Translations under genes and position numbers: made by a program
In this document: positions 32,838-45,218 of the stretch, in pieces
Position numbering within the stretch: position 1 is the first letter of the stretch
Layout: each line of letters opens with the position of its first letter
From: Cryptomeria japonica
Lineage: Eukaryota; Streptophyta; Pinopsida; Cupressales; Cupressaceae
Assembly: GCF_030272615.1 (NCBI RefSeq)
Contig: NC_081409.1
Location: 614,652,755 to 614,716,754, forward strand
DNA length: 64,000 bases
Reading direction: 5' to 3'
Notes under the pieces: model-generated
What the model was told of the DNA's origin: nothing
The model's input: only the letters and a program-made list of their open reading frames with translations
Databases searched by the model: none

Positions 32838-34460
32838 CTAGTGGGAAAAAAATTCTCCAAAAAGAGATAAAAGAACATGCTGAAAGAAGAAGAAGGAAGG
32901 AAGGCCTCCCCCAAGGAAAACTTCCTTCACCCCAAGCATAGAGAGCAACTGAAGATAGCACAGCCATGCAAAAGGTTTCGTGAAGATGTCTACAACCTGC
33001 TCAGCAGTGGGAATGTACTCCAAAATGAGAACACCATCCTAAATCAACTGTCGGATGAAATGCATGTGAAGCTCAATGTACTTCATTTATTGATGCTCTA
33101 TTGGGCTGTGGGAAATATGAATAGCACTCTGATTGTCACACCAAAGAACAGTGGGACTATCAGGAGGAAAACCAAACTCAGTCATCAACTGTCAAAGCCA
33201 TAAGATCTCCTGACTAGCGAGCACAGCAGCTTGGTACTCAGCCTCTATAGATGATAATGCATGAGCAGTCTTCTTCTTGCAAGACCATGTGATAGGACTA
33301 GAGCCAAGACAAAAAACAAAGCTAGAAGTAGACTTCCCATTAGTGACATCACCAGCCCAATCTGAGCTAGTGTAGCCAACAATGTGAGGGTCCCCTGATG
33401 TATAGTGAATGCCATGAGAACTAGAGCCCTGAATGTACCGCAGAATATGTTTGGTTTCTTGCCAATGACTCTCATGAGGATCATGGGAGAATCAAGAGAC
33501 AAGGCCAACCATAAAGGAAACATTAGGATGGGTGTGAGTCAGCTACAACAAACTGCCTACCAACTTCCTATAAAGTGTAGAATCTATTGAAGGAGTGGGA
33601 CAAGCGGTGGTCAAAACAACCCCTAACTGAAATGGAGTGGGATCAGGCTTGCAATCAAGCATGCCGAAGCACTGAAGCATGTCAAGATCATACTTCTATT
33701 GGTAAATGAAGATCCCATCAAAAGACTGAATCACTTGAAGACCAAGGAAATAGTACAAAAGACCAAAATCTTTCATCTCAAACCGATCCATCAAGGCTTG
33801 CTGAGTATGGTGAATCATAGAGGATGAGCTACCGGTGATGAGGAGATCATCAACATATAGCACAAGAATCAAGATCTCACGCTCAATAAGCTGAATGTAC
33901 ACTATGGGATCAGAATGACTACGGGTGGACCCAGTGGAGAGCAAGAAAGAATCCATCTTCTCATACCAAGCCTGAGGGGCCTATTTGAGACCATACAAGG
34001 AACGTCGAAGTCTACAAACCAAAGAACTATCATGCACAAATCCCTAAGGTTGCTCCATGTAGATTTCCTCCTGTAGATCCCCATGCAAGAAGGAACTCTT
34101 CACATCCATCTGAAAAATAGGCCAACCCCAAGAAGCTGCAAGAGATAGTACAAAGCGAATGGAGTTCATCTTGGCGACAAGGGAAAAGTTCTCAAAGTAA
34201 TAAATACCCTCAACTTGTGAGAAACCCTTCACAACAAGATGTGCTTTGTACTTATCAATTGAACCATCGGCAGCATACTTGGTGTGATACAAGCAATAGC
34301 ACCTAACCATCTTTCTGCCCTTGGGAAGAGGACAGAGATCCCAAGTATGATTCCTCATCAAAGAAGAATACTCCTCCTCCATAGCACAATCCCAGTTAGG
34401 ATGACCGGTAGCCTCTGAAAACTTTTGAGGATCATCTGAAATAGCATGACTCAAAAGACT
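32838..34460 (-). pseudogene. pol: C2 reverse transcriptase and RNase H
   Basis: RT boxes: NHTWDLCPLPKGRK, FQMDVKSSFLHGDLQEEIYM, LYGLK-stop-APQAWYEK and LVLYVDDLLITGSSSS with an intact YVDD. RNase H: GYTSSDWAGD, where the first catalytic Asp appears replaced by Ser, ALSSIEAEYQA with the Glu, and LWCDNQSAIHIS with the Asp. The tail matches VVDIFTKPF. Stops include TAG at about 34047 and 33978, both where glutamine is conserved in relatives, and a frameshift between 33696 and 33523. Confidence 0.87.
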
Positions 34461-35792
34461 AGAACCCACAGTATGAGTATGGGTCTGACAAGTATCTGAA
34501 GGATCACCGACCAAAGGACCTACCACCTCAACAGTAAAGCGAGCCCACTTGGGAATCTGAGGTGGATCAGGCAGAGGTGGGGATGGTGGATCATCAGCAC
34601 CATCATCAAAATCATTCTCAAAAAGATCTTGAAGGGATGTAGTGGAAGGAGTAGGCGGAGGAGTAGATAATGGAGTTGAGGTATCCACTATGGGAAAGCG
34701 CTCATCAAACTGAACATCCCGTCGAAATAGGACCTTTCTAGAATCAAGATCAAACAATCTGTATGCCTTGACATCCTCATAGCAGCCAACAAAAATGAGT
34801 GTTTGGCTCTTCCGCTCCATGGCTTTCCTCTGAGCATTAGGAATAAAAGCCCATGTGTCACTGCCAAACACTCAAAAAAATGAAACATCAGGCTTGTTAT
34901 GAGACCAAGCCTCCTCGAGAGTCATATGTCGAATAGCCTTGTGAGGCATCCGATTCTGAATATAGTTGGAACAATTGACTGCCTCAGCCCAAAAAAATGA
35001 ATCCATGGACCTGGACTGAATCATACAATTCGCCATCTCCCATAAGGTTCTATTCTTGTGCTCAGTGACACCATTCTGCTGAGGGATGTAGGGAACAGTA
35101 AACTGATGTTGCAAACCATGCTCAGTGCAAAAATCTCTAAAATCCTGATTCACATACTCCCCCCCATTATCTATACATATCTGCCAAATAGAACAACCTA
35201 ACTACTTCTCAACAAATGTCTTGAAGATTTGAAATGAATCAAAGACATCAGACTTGTACTTAAGAAAGTACACCCATGTGCGTCTGGAGAAGTCATCAAT
35301 AAAAGTGAGCACATACTTGGCCCGAGAAAAAGGAGTGGGAAATAACATGAGATCACTATGAATCAACTCCAAGGGTGTCAAAACACGAGGGGCTCTTCCC
35401 TTTGGAAAGGGATCTCTGTGATGCTTGCCAAGCACACAACCATGACAAACACCATCAGTGTAGGAAATCTGTGGGAGCCCAAGAATAAGTGCTTGTGTAC
35501 TCATTTGCTGAAGATAAATATAATTGACATGGTCCAAGTGCTCATGCCAAAGCTTACTCACTAAATCTGCATGTGCTATAAGAGACAAACCAACACCCAC
35601 AAAGGGCTCAAATCCATCAAATTTGTATAGATGAGATGCAGTATCCACACTCCCAGTAGCCACAACCAAATCAGAGTCTTGGAGGTCCCGAATAACCACA
35701 TCATGTGGTGAGAACTCAACTGTCTTACCAAAGCTAGAGTGGCAAATCTGATAAATGGACAGGAGGTTCATCGAGATGTCAGGAACAACCAA
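34461..35792 (-). pseudogene. pol: C2 pre-integrase and integrase
   Basis: Pre-integrase zinc region: LWHEHLDHVNYIYL and CHGCVLGKHH. Catalytic core: Asp in LELIHSDLMLF, Asp in CIDNGGEYV (spanning the stop-bounded gap near 35160) and Glu in QNGVTEHKNRT. The C-terminal part reads to FGSDTWAFIPNAQRK and a proline-rich linker (STPPPTPSTTS) towards RT. Stops at about 35199 and 34869 separate open parts lying in the same frame. Confidence 0.87.
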
Positions 35793-36185
35793 AACATCCT
35801 ACAGAGTACCCCCATCCAATGAGAAAGAACCTGAACCCAAGATTGAAAGCTGAACTGAGTCATCCACTGCAATCTGTGAAGTACCACAAGAGGCAAGAGA
35901 AGTAACCAACTACTGAGTGTGATTCATATGGTGAGAAGCACCAGAATCAAGTATCCATGTGAACCCATAGGTCGAAGCTTGAGTAGTGAGAGCATGACCT
36001 TTCCTTATGGAAGGAGAAGATGCCTGAGGTGAGGAGATGTGATGCTGCTGCATTGTTTCCTCTAAAGCCTCTAAACATTTCCAACACTTGGAAACTAGAT
36101 GTCCTTCCTTGCCACAAAAACTGCAAGTGTCTCCTAATTTCTTCTTAGTCTTGGAGGAAGACTCACCAGACTGTGAAGATTTCAC
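35793..36185 (-). pseudogene. pol: C2 zinc knuckle and protease
   Basis: The zinc knuckle CSFCGKEGHLVSKC is intact (CX2CX4HX4C) near 36130-36090. The aspartic protease motif WILDSGASHHMNHTQ is near 35950-35910, and a TAG follows directly. The protease C-terminal part continues into 35202-35792 in the same frame. Confidence 0.87.
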
Positions 36186-36927
36186 ATGCTTGGGAGGAAA
36201 TGGTGGTTTAGATTCAAACTTGTGAGCAGGCTTGGAGAGATTCTCACTACCTACAGAAGGCTTCTTCGGCTTTGGTTTCTACTTTTGTTTCTCCTTAGAG
36301 GATTGAGCAACCAATGCTTTGTTCTTGGATCCTGAAAGCATATCTAGCTGAGAAAGATGAGACTTCTCATGAGATAAATGCTCATAAAAGACATCAAAGG
36401 TAGGCATGGTGAAAAGAGCACCCAAGCCATCCATGGTGGAGTAGAAAGCAGAGGCAAAAAACTGAAAAATGACCCCCAAGCTTTGAAAGAATACAATAAA
36501 TGCACTCTGTGTTTTTCTTGATCTTCCCACATCCCTAAAGAACAGATCGGGTAGTCTTGAACTTGTTCAAGAAATCCTCAATGGTGGGAAAGGAATCAAG
36601 TGACAAATTAACCAACTCTGCCTCAATCTGCAATGCCTGAATCTCATTAACCCTCCCGAAGAGAGACTCAAACTTCAACCATATAGCCCGAGGAGTGAGA
36701 AACTCATCAAGGTGAATTAGAAGATTGTCAGAGACATGCAAGGAGAGCAAACCCATAGCCTCATCCATCTTGTTCCTATGCTGAAGAAGCTCATAAGGAT
36801 GTTGTAATACTGGATGAACCTCATCCAAATAAGACCACAACCCCCGTGCCCTGAAGATCCTCGTGATGTGGGGCTTCCAGGTGTGATAGTTGTGTGAAGT
36901 CAACAACTCAACTAAAGGATCGGCCAT
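36186..36927 (-). pseudogene. gag: C2 gag
   Basis: Starts at ATG 36927 (MADPLVELLTSHNYHTWKPHI), typical of copia Gag. It continues with RAIWLKFESLFGRVNEIQAL and the LDSFPTIEDFLNKFKT helix. The frame shifts near 36535, after which FQSLGVIFQFFASAFYSTMD and a lysine-rich part lead to the zinc knuckle. Confidence 0.82.
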
Positions 36928-38175
36928 GAGAAGAAAACCTGTACCTGCACCTGCACCTACTTGTTGGGTTTTTTTTTTATTATGTGATCTTTCAGACTAG
37001 ACAGAAGATGTAGAAGGGTTTGTTTGTTTTGAGAGTTTTGGTGTTTGTGATTTCTGATATAAATGATAGAAAGCAAGAAAAAACACCCACCACAATAGAT
37101 AAACCCAAACCCTAGTATATACTGATGAGAAGGAAATAGTGCATAAGCAAAAAAACTTCAAACTGATATCTCATGTACCTAATGAAAATTCTGAGAAAAA
37201 AGATAACAAATTTGAATAGAGCATGCTAAAAGCTTTTCAACACCTATTCATTTTCAAAAAATGGAGTCTGTTTTCCCATTCTACAGCCTCAGAAGTGCAA
37301 AAAAGAAGCTCAACTTTGACTAGAAAAAAGTATAGTCAAACAGCAGATGTGGGAACAAAATCCAACTCCACAACGTTTGGCTTAGAACCAGCTTTCCAAC
37401 GCCTATTCATTTTCAAAAATCTGACTCCATATGCGAGAGATAGGACCAAAAAACCAACCCCCCCAAAAGGGCTAGAGGGAGGAGAAGCCAAGAGGAGGTG
37501 GCCGGAGGGCGGCGGTGGTGGTGGTGGTGGTCGAGCCAGGTAGCGGTGGCAAAATCAGGCCAAGCGGCAGTGGCAAGATCGGGTCGGACGGAATTGTTAG
37601 TGGTGCCAGAGTATGCAAGCAAGGTCGGAGGGCCAGCGGGGTGGACAGAGCCGATGGTGGCAGGGATCTTCGGGCACAACGGCGGGGAGCACCAGGCGCA
37701 GCGGCGGGAATCACCAAGGAGAGACCGGCGACGGGAATCACCAATAGATATCCCAAAAAAAAAATTGTGCCCTCTGTGGGTTTTTTTTAATTGTTTTTGT
37801 TTTTTTTGTGATTTTTTTAAAAAATCAAAAAAATCTAGCCTACATGTCGTAAAAAGGCAAAAAGAAAAAAAAATTGAAATTTTGTTTCTCGATTTGTGTG
37901 CCAGAGTCGTACGACCTGGTGTTGGAGAAAAAAAATCACCCAAATGCTCAGGAGTCAAAAATGGACAAGTTTTATATGACTAAAGGGTTTTTTGGGCCTT
38001 CTAAGCACGATGGTGAGGTCTGTTTAGGCCAAAAGTGCTTAGAAAAATAAAATTAAATTAAATTAAAAAATTAAAAAAACCTTTTCCCTAAGCACACAAA
38101 AAAATTGCCTAAAACCCCAGATCTGCTTCCAATGCAAAAAATCTCAAAAATAGGAATAGATGGTTGTAGATTTGA
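36928..38175 (-). other. C2 leader with a GC-rich island
   Basis: 1.25 kb between primer site and gag. Segment 37460-37740 is strikingly GC-rich against the AT-rich surroundings. It holds six GGT units (37514-37531, + strand) and a repeated CGGGAATCACCA (about 37706 and 37732). A 181-codon open frame (37413-37958, - strand) crosses it. I recognise no domain, and its composition may explain the openness. A CCTATTCATTTTCAAAAA block occurs twice (about 37244 and 37403). Confidence 0.6.
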
Positions 38176-38187
38176 GCTCTGATACCA
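38176..38187 (-). other. C2 primer binding site (initiator tRNA-Met type)
   Basis: TGGTATCAGAGC on the coding strand directly abuts the 5' LTR. Confidence 0.92.
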
Positions 38188-38557
38188 TGTTGGAGTTGAG
38201 AAACACAACACCACATGAGCCTAAAGATCTTCTACAAGATAAACAAACTGTTACAAGGAGAAGCAATGAAAGCAATAACAATTTGCAGAACAAAACACAG
38301 GAAAAATATGCTCAAAAGAGGAGAGCTCAATATTCACCAAAAATGTGTAGTGTCATAATGATACAAAGAAAACAAAAAAAACCTCTAATAGGTCAAGAAA
38401 CCCTAAAAGGGAAAACCTAGGCTTGCACATAATAATTAATAAAAGAATTAATTATTGTGCACCTAATGTTAGCTTAAGTATAAAAAGATAATAGGGAATT
38501 TAAATAATTAAACAAATGTTGTTTAAATAATCAAGTAAATACCCAATTACTCTAACA
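38188..38557 (-). repeat. C2 5' LTR (370 bp)
   Basis: Same ends as 32329-32698. It is followed by target duplication CCTTT at 38558-38562. Confidence 0.93.
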
Positions 38558-38562
38558 CCTTT

Positions 38563-39080
38563 TTGGTCTGTACCATGGTTGGTATGCTCCGCCAAAGATT
38601 TAGGATCCTCGTATTATCCCTGAGTGATGATCATCCCCAACTAGAGCCACTGATGGTCAGGAAAATGACCTAGCAAAATTTTGTACCTTAGGTGAAAAAA
38701 GGGCCATCTGTGTCTTATTTCGCTCTCTTTCTCTTGCACTTCAAGCCTAAGGTTTAGGGTTTTATGGATTTTGTCTAAATCTAGATAAATCCCTTAAATT
38801 TGTTATAAACTCGCATTACCTTTTCTCTTAAGTCTGAGGGTTTTAGTATGTTGGTAGGGCCTTTTTCTGTGTCCTAGGTGTTTATTTGATGAGCGGGTCT
38901 TACTTTTCCTAAGATACTCATTTTATTTTCCTAAGTGGATCCTTCTCTCATATTTTAACCGATATATTTGTGATAACTGTCAAGCTACTAATGTTCTCTA
39001 TTATATGCACATGTCTTAATGAATGAAGATTTTTTAATCATAATCAAGAAACATGCTCGGGCATTTTCAATTGAAGAGGG
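38563..39080 (+). other. G2 3' untranslated region, second part
   Basis: AT-rich sequence with no coding content that continues G2 after C2. It ends in GAAGAGGG (39073-39080), a short purine tract that could precede the right LTR beginning TGCACACTAGG at 39081. That boundary is a proposal only, since no second precise LTR start is available. Confidence 0.5.
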
Positions 39081-39301
39081 TGCACACTAGGCCTAGCAGT
39101 GTAAAGTTCAGACAGATCTAATGGTTATTACCCTGCAATAGAAAGTGATTGGAAGTTAATGATAGTGACATCACGAGATGATGCCACATGTCTTGGACAA
39201 GCCAAGAGAAGCTGGATGGTGGGGGCTGCTAACAACAATGGGAAGGATGATGAGTCTGAAATTCTATGTTGTGCTTTTTATGTCTCCATCTGCCATGAAA
39301 C
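39081..39301 (+). repeat. G2 right LTR, first piece
   Basis: The proposed LTR start TGCAC follows a purine tract. From about 39110 it aligns with 6573 onward in the left copy, sharing ACATCACGAGATGATGCC. It is cut by C3, with target duplication GAAAC at 39297-39301, and continues at 46480. Confidence 0.6.
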
Positions 39302-40553
39302 TATTAGACAGTTCAAATAATCGAAAGACAACTGAGAGGGGGTGGGAGGTGAATCAGTTCTCACAGATTACCAAAACATTTAGCAATTAAAACTTTAATA
39401 CTGGAACCCAAAACATTAATACCGAAATGCTTAAACCAAATATCAGAATAACAGTTAAACCAATTAAGAATTAACAATAATCACAGAATAAATACCATCC
39501 ACATGACACCAAGATATATACGTGGACAACCCGGTAAAAGGAAAAAACCAAGGTGGGAAGCCTACCCATAGTTGGATAATACTTCTACAGTAAGTATGCA
39601 AATTACAATTGAGGGGCCTACACTTGCAGGAAGGCCAACAGCCTAGAGCATGCTTCTCATCACAAAAGGAGTCTCACTGACTACATAGAAATCTAGACTA
39701 TAATCTGGAAGAATGAATGAACTGCCAAGATAGCATCTCCTATGCATGAGTACAATTTTGGTTAAGCTCAATATCAGAGGACTAAATCCTCTTACATAAA
39801 CCCAATTCAATCTCCAATGATTGACCAATTCCTCTTCCTGAATAATATTACATTATTCGTACATTACATATCCATATCCCATTCCTTGACCTTATACCTA
39901 TGATCCTATACCATGATAATCTACAATGAGATTTTACATTATACATATACAAACCCTCAACCATAAAAAATTAGGTTGGCCACCAAACAATATACCAATT
40001 ACATAATTACAAAACATGTTGACCTTAGACCAAACAAACAATATCCAACACATAAGACATCCTGGAAACATATCGAGAGGTCCAATCAACACATTACATT
40101 AAGCTGGTCCATAACCTAGATCAACCGAGACCCAATATATGTCCACACACTAAAGAAATGATCTCCATCCGCTAAGTCTCGAACATGATCACCATCAGCA
40201 TCTTGAATCTCCACCAGAAGATGAACTAACACCACTTATGCATATCATCAAAGATCCTCAACAAAAGCTCTGTCGATGAAACCGTCATCCGAACCACAAG
40301 CCAATCTTCTAAGCAAACAGGATAGCATCTGATCACTAGACCAAAACCAACTGACTGAATATGAACATGAGTATCATGAATAAGCCAAATCCATAACCAA
40401 ACCATACCGAATCATGTCAGATCTAAACCAACCAGAAACTACTCAACCTACCAAGACCAGAAGGGTGCCGATAAATCATCCAAAATAGATAGTGTTGACA
40501 TCAATAAAAAAATATCAATGCAACAGATAATCAATTCCTCCAAATGGCCAACA
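39302..40553 (-). repeat. C3 3' LTR (1,252 bp)
   Basis: Direct repeat of 45219-46474. On the coding strand it starts TGTTGGCCATTTGG. The other end reads CTAATA instead of a CA end in both copies, so the terminal dinucleotide change was probably already in the parent. No gene is seen inside. Confidence 0.92.
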
Positions 40554-40890
40554 ATCTCCCCCTTTGGCATTGATGGCAACGCTAGATTTGAAAAACATCT
40601 AAGTACCAAGAAATGGCAAATAGGTCTCCCCTAATGGAAGACAACCAACAATGTCCCACATACAGATATAGCAATGAAGTACTAAAACAAGGACCAAACT
40701 CCCCCTATGAATGATGTCTCTCTAAAGCTCTGAATTACACATATATCTCTCCCCCTAATATATACAACTCCTTAATTTTTTCTTTTTCACATCAATATTT
40801 CTCCCCCTTTGACATCAATGCCAGAAATCTGACAAAAATATCAAAGTAAAAACATAAACCACTGAATCAGAAAGCTGACTAATCCCCCTG
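40554..40890 (-). other. C3 polypurine tract array
   Basis: Five GGGGGA tracts on the coding strand, at about 40556-40567 (next to the LTR), 40697-40706, 40747-40757, 40800-40811 and 40882-40889, in 340 bp. The LTR-proximal one is the functional candidate. C1 has two such tracts. Multiplied tracts are reported for some plant copia lineages such as Sireviruses (from memory), but lineage membership is not shown here. Confidence 0.7.
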
Positions 40891-40970
40891 AGCAGTAGCA
40901 TCCCCACATTAGTGCCGGAATGAAAAATATCTCTTATAATGCATATCAAACTGATGCTAAAAATTATCAA

Positions 40971-41828
40971 TCAATTTTCTATCGGAGGGGAAGAAACCCC
41001 TAACCTGTCTCTCAAGTACTCAAATGGTTCTTTAGGCAAAGGTTTAGTGAAAATATCTACAATCTGCTCTTTAGTGTTCACATAAACCAATCTGACTTCA
41101 TTTTCTTCCACCTTCTCCTTCAAAAAGTTATACTTGATAGATATGTGCTTTGTCTTAGAGTGAAATATCGGATTCTTTGATATGTCAATACCAGTAGAGT
41201 TATCACAGTGAATAACTACCAGTCCAGTGCAATGCACTTTGATATCCTTCAACATTTTTTTCATCCATAAAACCTATGTATAGTTAGTAGAAACAACAAC
41301 ATACTTAGCTTCAATAGTATATAAAGAAGTACATGATTGTTTCTTGTTGATCCATGAAACGAACTTCTTTCAAAGAAAGAAAGCTCCACCGGAAGTACTT
41401 TTCTAGTCATCAACATCTCCAGCCCAATCAGCATTTGTATATGCACATAAATTAAAGTCATCATCCTTAGGGTACCATAAACCATATTCTGATGTACCTT
41501 GCAAGTATCTAAAAATCCTTTTCACCACACTCTCATGATTTTGTCTAGGATCACTCTCAAATCTACATGCAATACAAACAACATTCATTATATCAGGCCT
41601 AGTCTGAGTCAAATAAAGCAAACCTCCAATCATAGATTTGCATCTTGCAAGATTTACCGGTGCAGAAACATATTTCCTTGTCAATTTCTCACTTGTAACC
41701 ATAGGAGTACTTACCAATTTAGAATCTCCCATACCAAATTTCTTCAACAATTCCCTAGCATATTTAGTTTGACATGTGAAAATACCTTTGTCAGTCTGAG
41801 TAATCTGCAAACCTAAGAAAAAAATCAT
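40971..41828 (-). pseudogene. pol: C3 end of RT and RNase H
   Basis: RT end: [20 protein letters not shown] and ELLKKFGMGDSK. RNase H: GLLYLTQTRPDIMNVV and CAYTNADWAGDVDD, where the first catalytic Asp is Asn. A frame change follows near 41480-41260, then VIHCDNSTGIDISKNP with the last Asp, and a tail VDIFTKPLPKEPFEYLRDRL. The frame ends near 40971. Confidence 0.86.
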
Positions 41829-42463
41829 TTCCCAATCATAGACATTTCAAATTCTTTCTCCATATTCTTAGAAAATTCCATGCATAACTTATCTTCACCT
41901 CCAAAAATAATGTCATCACCAAATACTTCAATAATCAGTATATCATCACTAGTGATCTTATAATATAAATTACTATCAACATTACCCTTAGTAAAACCAA
42001 GCTTCGAAAGATATTTATCCAACCTTGCATACCAAGCTCTAGGTGCCAATTTCAATCCATATAAAGCTCTCCTTAACTTGCAAACCATGTTTATATCATC
42101 TGATAGTGAAAAACCATCAATTTTCTCAATATAAACTTCCTCATCAATATCCCCATTCAAAAATGCACACTTAACATCCATTTGATAAACCTTGTAGTTT
42201 TTGTGGGCAACATAGGCAAGAAATAATCTTACAGCTTCAATCCTAGCTACATGTGCAAAAGTCTCTCCATAATCAATTCCTTCCTTCTGAGAATATCCTT
42301 TACAGACCAATCTAGCCTTATTCCTTACAACTTGATCATCCTCATTCAATTTATTCCTTAAAACCCATTTAGTTCCAATAATATTCTTATTTTTAGGCCG
42401 AGGAACCAAAGTCCATGTGTTATTCTTCTCAATCTGATCTAATTCTTCTTCCATAGCTTTCAA
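41825..42463 (-). pseudogene. pol: C3 reverse transcriptase
   Basis: Boxes [58 protein letters not shown] and [14 protein letters not shown]. The active-site box is FGDD, so the residue before the two Asp is Gly instead of the usual Val. This stretch is one open frame without internal stops, the best preserved pol part of C3. Confidence 0.88.
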
Positions 42464-42782
42464 CCAATATTCATCTTTACATGTCTCAATGATACTGGTT
42501 CAACTTGTGAAATTAAACATATCTCATTAGTTTCCATTCTTCTTCTTGTCATCACTCCATTGTTCTTATCCCCAATGATCTAATCTTCTGAATGAGTCAA
42601 TCTCACATACCTAGGAGCTCTCTAACTCTCTATTCCTCTTCTCGGTTCTTTAGTTACTGTAGAATTTTTTGATACTGCCACAGTAACTGGTTCAACACTC
42701 TATTCCGATAAAGGTTCTATTGGTTTAGATATAATCATTTCCACCACCAATTCCTTCTCATAAACTTTGATTTGTCCTCTAT

Positions 42783-43650
42783 TCAGCTCATCCACGTTGA
42801 CATTAGCACTCTCCACAATTCTCTGCAATCTCTCGTTATAACATCTCTATGATTTTCTTTCATTAGAATAACCAAAAAATATGCCTTCATCACATCTAGG
42901 ATCAATTTTACCAATGATATCATCTCTTCTGATATAGCATTTACTACCAAATATTCTGAAATACTTAACTGTAGGTGTATTGCCAAACCATAATTCATAA
43001 GGTGTCTTACCAGTTTCTCCTTTGATATGTACTTTGTTGAATGTATAAACCATTGTGCTCACTACTTCTCTCCAATAGATATGAGGTAGACTAGCTTCCA
43101 TAATAATTGTTCTAGTAGCATCCAAGATAATTATGTTCTTCCTTTCCACAATTCCATTCTGCTGAGGTGTCCGGGGAGCAGAAAATTGTCTTCTTATACC
43201 ATGCTTCTCACAAAGTTTATTGAACTCACCGGATGTGAATTCTCCACCATGATCTAGCCTCAAATATTTAATCTTCAATCCTGACTTAGTTTCTACTTTA
43301 GCCTTAAATATTTTAAACTTTTCAAATGCCTCATATTTCTCCCTTAGAAAAGTAACCCACATAATTCTAGAATAATCATCAATGATTAGCATGAAATATC
43401 TGTCACCTTGAAAACTTTTAACTCTAGTAGGGCCACACAAATAAGTATGAATAAGATCAAGAACATCATTAGATTTATCTTGTATACTCCTAAAAGAGGT
43501 TCTCACCTGTTTACTCATTTGACATTCTTTACATACCGGATTATAGGGCTTCACAATCTTAGGTATACCTCTAACTGCCTTAGTTGAACTGATCTTTACA
43601 ATGCAATCAAAATTCACATGACACAACTATTTATGGCATATCCAACTCTC
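42783..43650 (-). pseudogene. pol: C3 pre-integrase and integrase
   Basis: Pre-integrase: CHVNFDCIVKISSTKAVRG and CKECQMSKQVRTSF. Core: the first catalytic Asp is Tyr (LIHTYLCGPTR; C1 has HTDLCGP). The second Asp is in LRLDHGGEF and the Glu in NGIVERKNII. The open frame runs 43626-42847. The histidine part of the zinc region lies just upstream of the stop near 43627. Confidence 0.87.
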
Positions 43651-43743
43651 ATCAATTTGTGCAATCAAACATGTCTTCTCACTATAATTAAAATGAAATA
43701 TACTACCTTTTGTCTGTGTACTGGTTGCAATCTCCAAACTAGA

Positions 43744-44109
43744 TCATGTAATGATTTTGCATTTTCCATCCTTGAACTGTAATTTAAATCCCTTATCTAC
43801 CAATAGTGCAACACTCAAAAGATTATGCCTTAAACCTTCAACATAATAAAAATTGTCAATATTATTCTTACCATCCAATGATATATTTCCTTTTCCTTTG
43901 ATCATGCATGCTTTGCCATCTCCAAATCTAACCAAACTGCCATCAAGTTTTTGCAAAGATAGAAACTTCCCTTTATCTCCAGTCATATGATGTGAACAAC
44001 CACTGTCAATTACCCATTCATCATTGTCTTCAATTTTAGCAGCAAGTTCCTTCTCTTTAGATACATTCTCTTCCAGTGCCGGAACATCTTCCTTTATAGC
44101 CAGGAACAC
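43744..44109 (-). pseudogene. pol: C3 protease
   Basis: Aspartic protease with intact active-site motif WVIDSGCSHHMTGDKGKF, followed by NIDNFYYVEGLRHNLLSV. It shows what is missing from C1, where only the part after this motif remains. Confidence 0.87.
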
Positions 44110-44210
44110 CCATTCCTTCCCATTGCGAGAGCCATTAGCAGAATAGTAATCCCTTCCTCATCCGCTATGTAGCATGATTTGTCCTTTTTTTTCCTATACT
44201 TGTATTTGTT

Positions 44211-45160
44211 CTAATATCCAAGGTTAGGCTTAAATGATCTTATAACTCTTTCTTCAAATCCCGAATTCCTTTGAGGACATCTAGATGTAAAATGACCAAT
44301 CTTATTACATGAAAAACATTTAAAAGGTGCTTTTCCTTCATACTTACTTCCTACCGGTCCTTTAGGTACTCTTCTAGCAAAAAGTGCTTCAAGTTGCTCA
44401 AACTCATCATATTCTCTCTTCATATCATCCAATTTATTTGCATATAAAGCTTTCCAATCTTTTTTATTGGTTGTTGATGCAGATGCATGAAAAGAAGTTC
44501 AGTCTTCATAGCTCCAGAAGGTCCAAATTTTTCAAGCTCAAAAGTAGATAATATCCCAACTAAGGTATCTGTGTTGATAGATTTATTAGCCATTGTTCTC
44601 AACTCATTAATATTAGTATCCTTCATCTTGTAAGCTAGTGGGAGGGCTCTCAAAACTTTAGAAACAATTTCATCTTCACTTAGAGTTCCACCACAACATT
44701 GAATTCCCATAACAATCGCATTTACCCTTTCCATGAATGCAGTAATCCTTTCATCTTCTTCCATCTTCAGGTTTTCATATCTCACTCGGTAACCATCAAG
44801 TTTAGAATTCTTCACTATAGGTTCACTTTCATTAAGAGTCTCCAACTTATCCCATATAGCCTTTCCAGATGATTTGTAAGTCAATCCCATTATTTTCTGA
44901 TCAAAAAGTGCACACAAGAGGGATTCTCTTGCTCTACAATCATTCTCAAGCTCCTTATCCAAGTTTGTGAGAGGAGGATTGCCAAATATCATATTATGAG
45001 GTGTAACAACATTCTCTGTGATCTCCCAAATCTCCATACCAAGACATCTTAGATGAGTCTCCATCTAAATCTTTCATACTGTGTAATTTGTTCCATCAAG
45101 CCTAGGACTCTGAAAGATAGCTCCAGATGAACTGGTTGAACTTGAACTCTTAGTCACCAT
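44211..45160 (-). pseudogene. gag: C3 gag
   Basis: The ancestral start is probably ATG at 45160 (MVTKSSSSTSSSG), from which a leader with LDGTNYTV leads through TGA and TAG into METHLRCLGMEIWEITENV at 45064. UBN2-type core: GKAIWDKLETLNESEPIVKN and RVRYENLKMEEDERITAFM. After a frameshift near 44430 the zinc knuckle CFSCNKIGHFTSRC is intact. Close relative of C1 Gag. Confidence 0.86.
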
Positions 45161-45204
45161 AGGATCTTCCTCAAATAGTTAAGCTTTCTGCATAGAGGAC
45201 CAAA

Positions 45205-45216
45205 TTTTTGATACCA
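45205..45216 (-). other. C3 primer binding site, decayed
   Basis: On the coding strand TGGTATCAAAAA lies two bases after the 5' LTR. Only the first eight bases match the tRNA-Met site TGGTATCAGAGC. Confidence 0.75.
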
Positions 45217-45218
45217 AT

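Larger units (their letters stand above)
32329..38557 (-). mobile_element. C2, Ty1/copia element with short LTRs
   Basis: Complete copia insertion on the - strand: 5' LTR 38188-38557, primer site 38176-38187, leader 36928-38175, gag 36186-36927, protease about 35793-36185, integrase about 34461-35792, RT and RNase H 32838-34460, polypurine tract 32699-32711, 3' LTR 32329-32698. TSD CCTTT is perfect on both sides. The LTRs are 370 bp each, so the family differs from C1 and C3. Confidence 0.93.
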
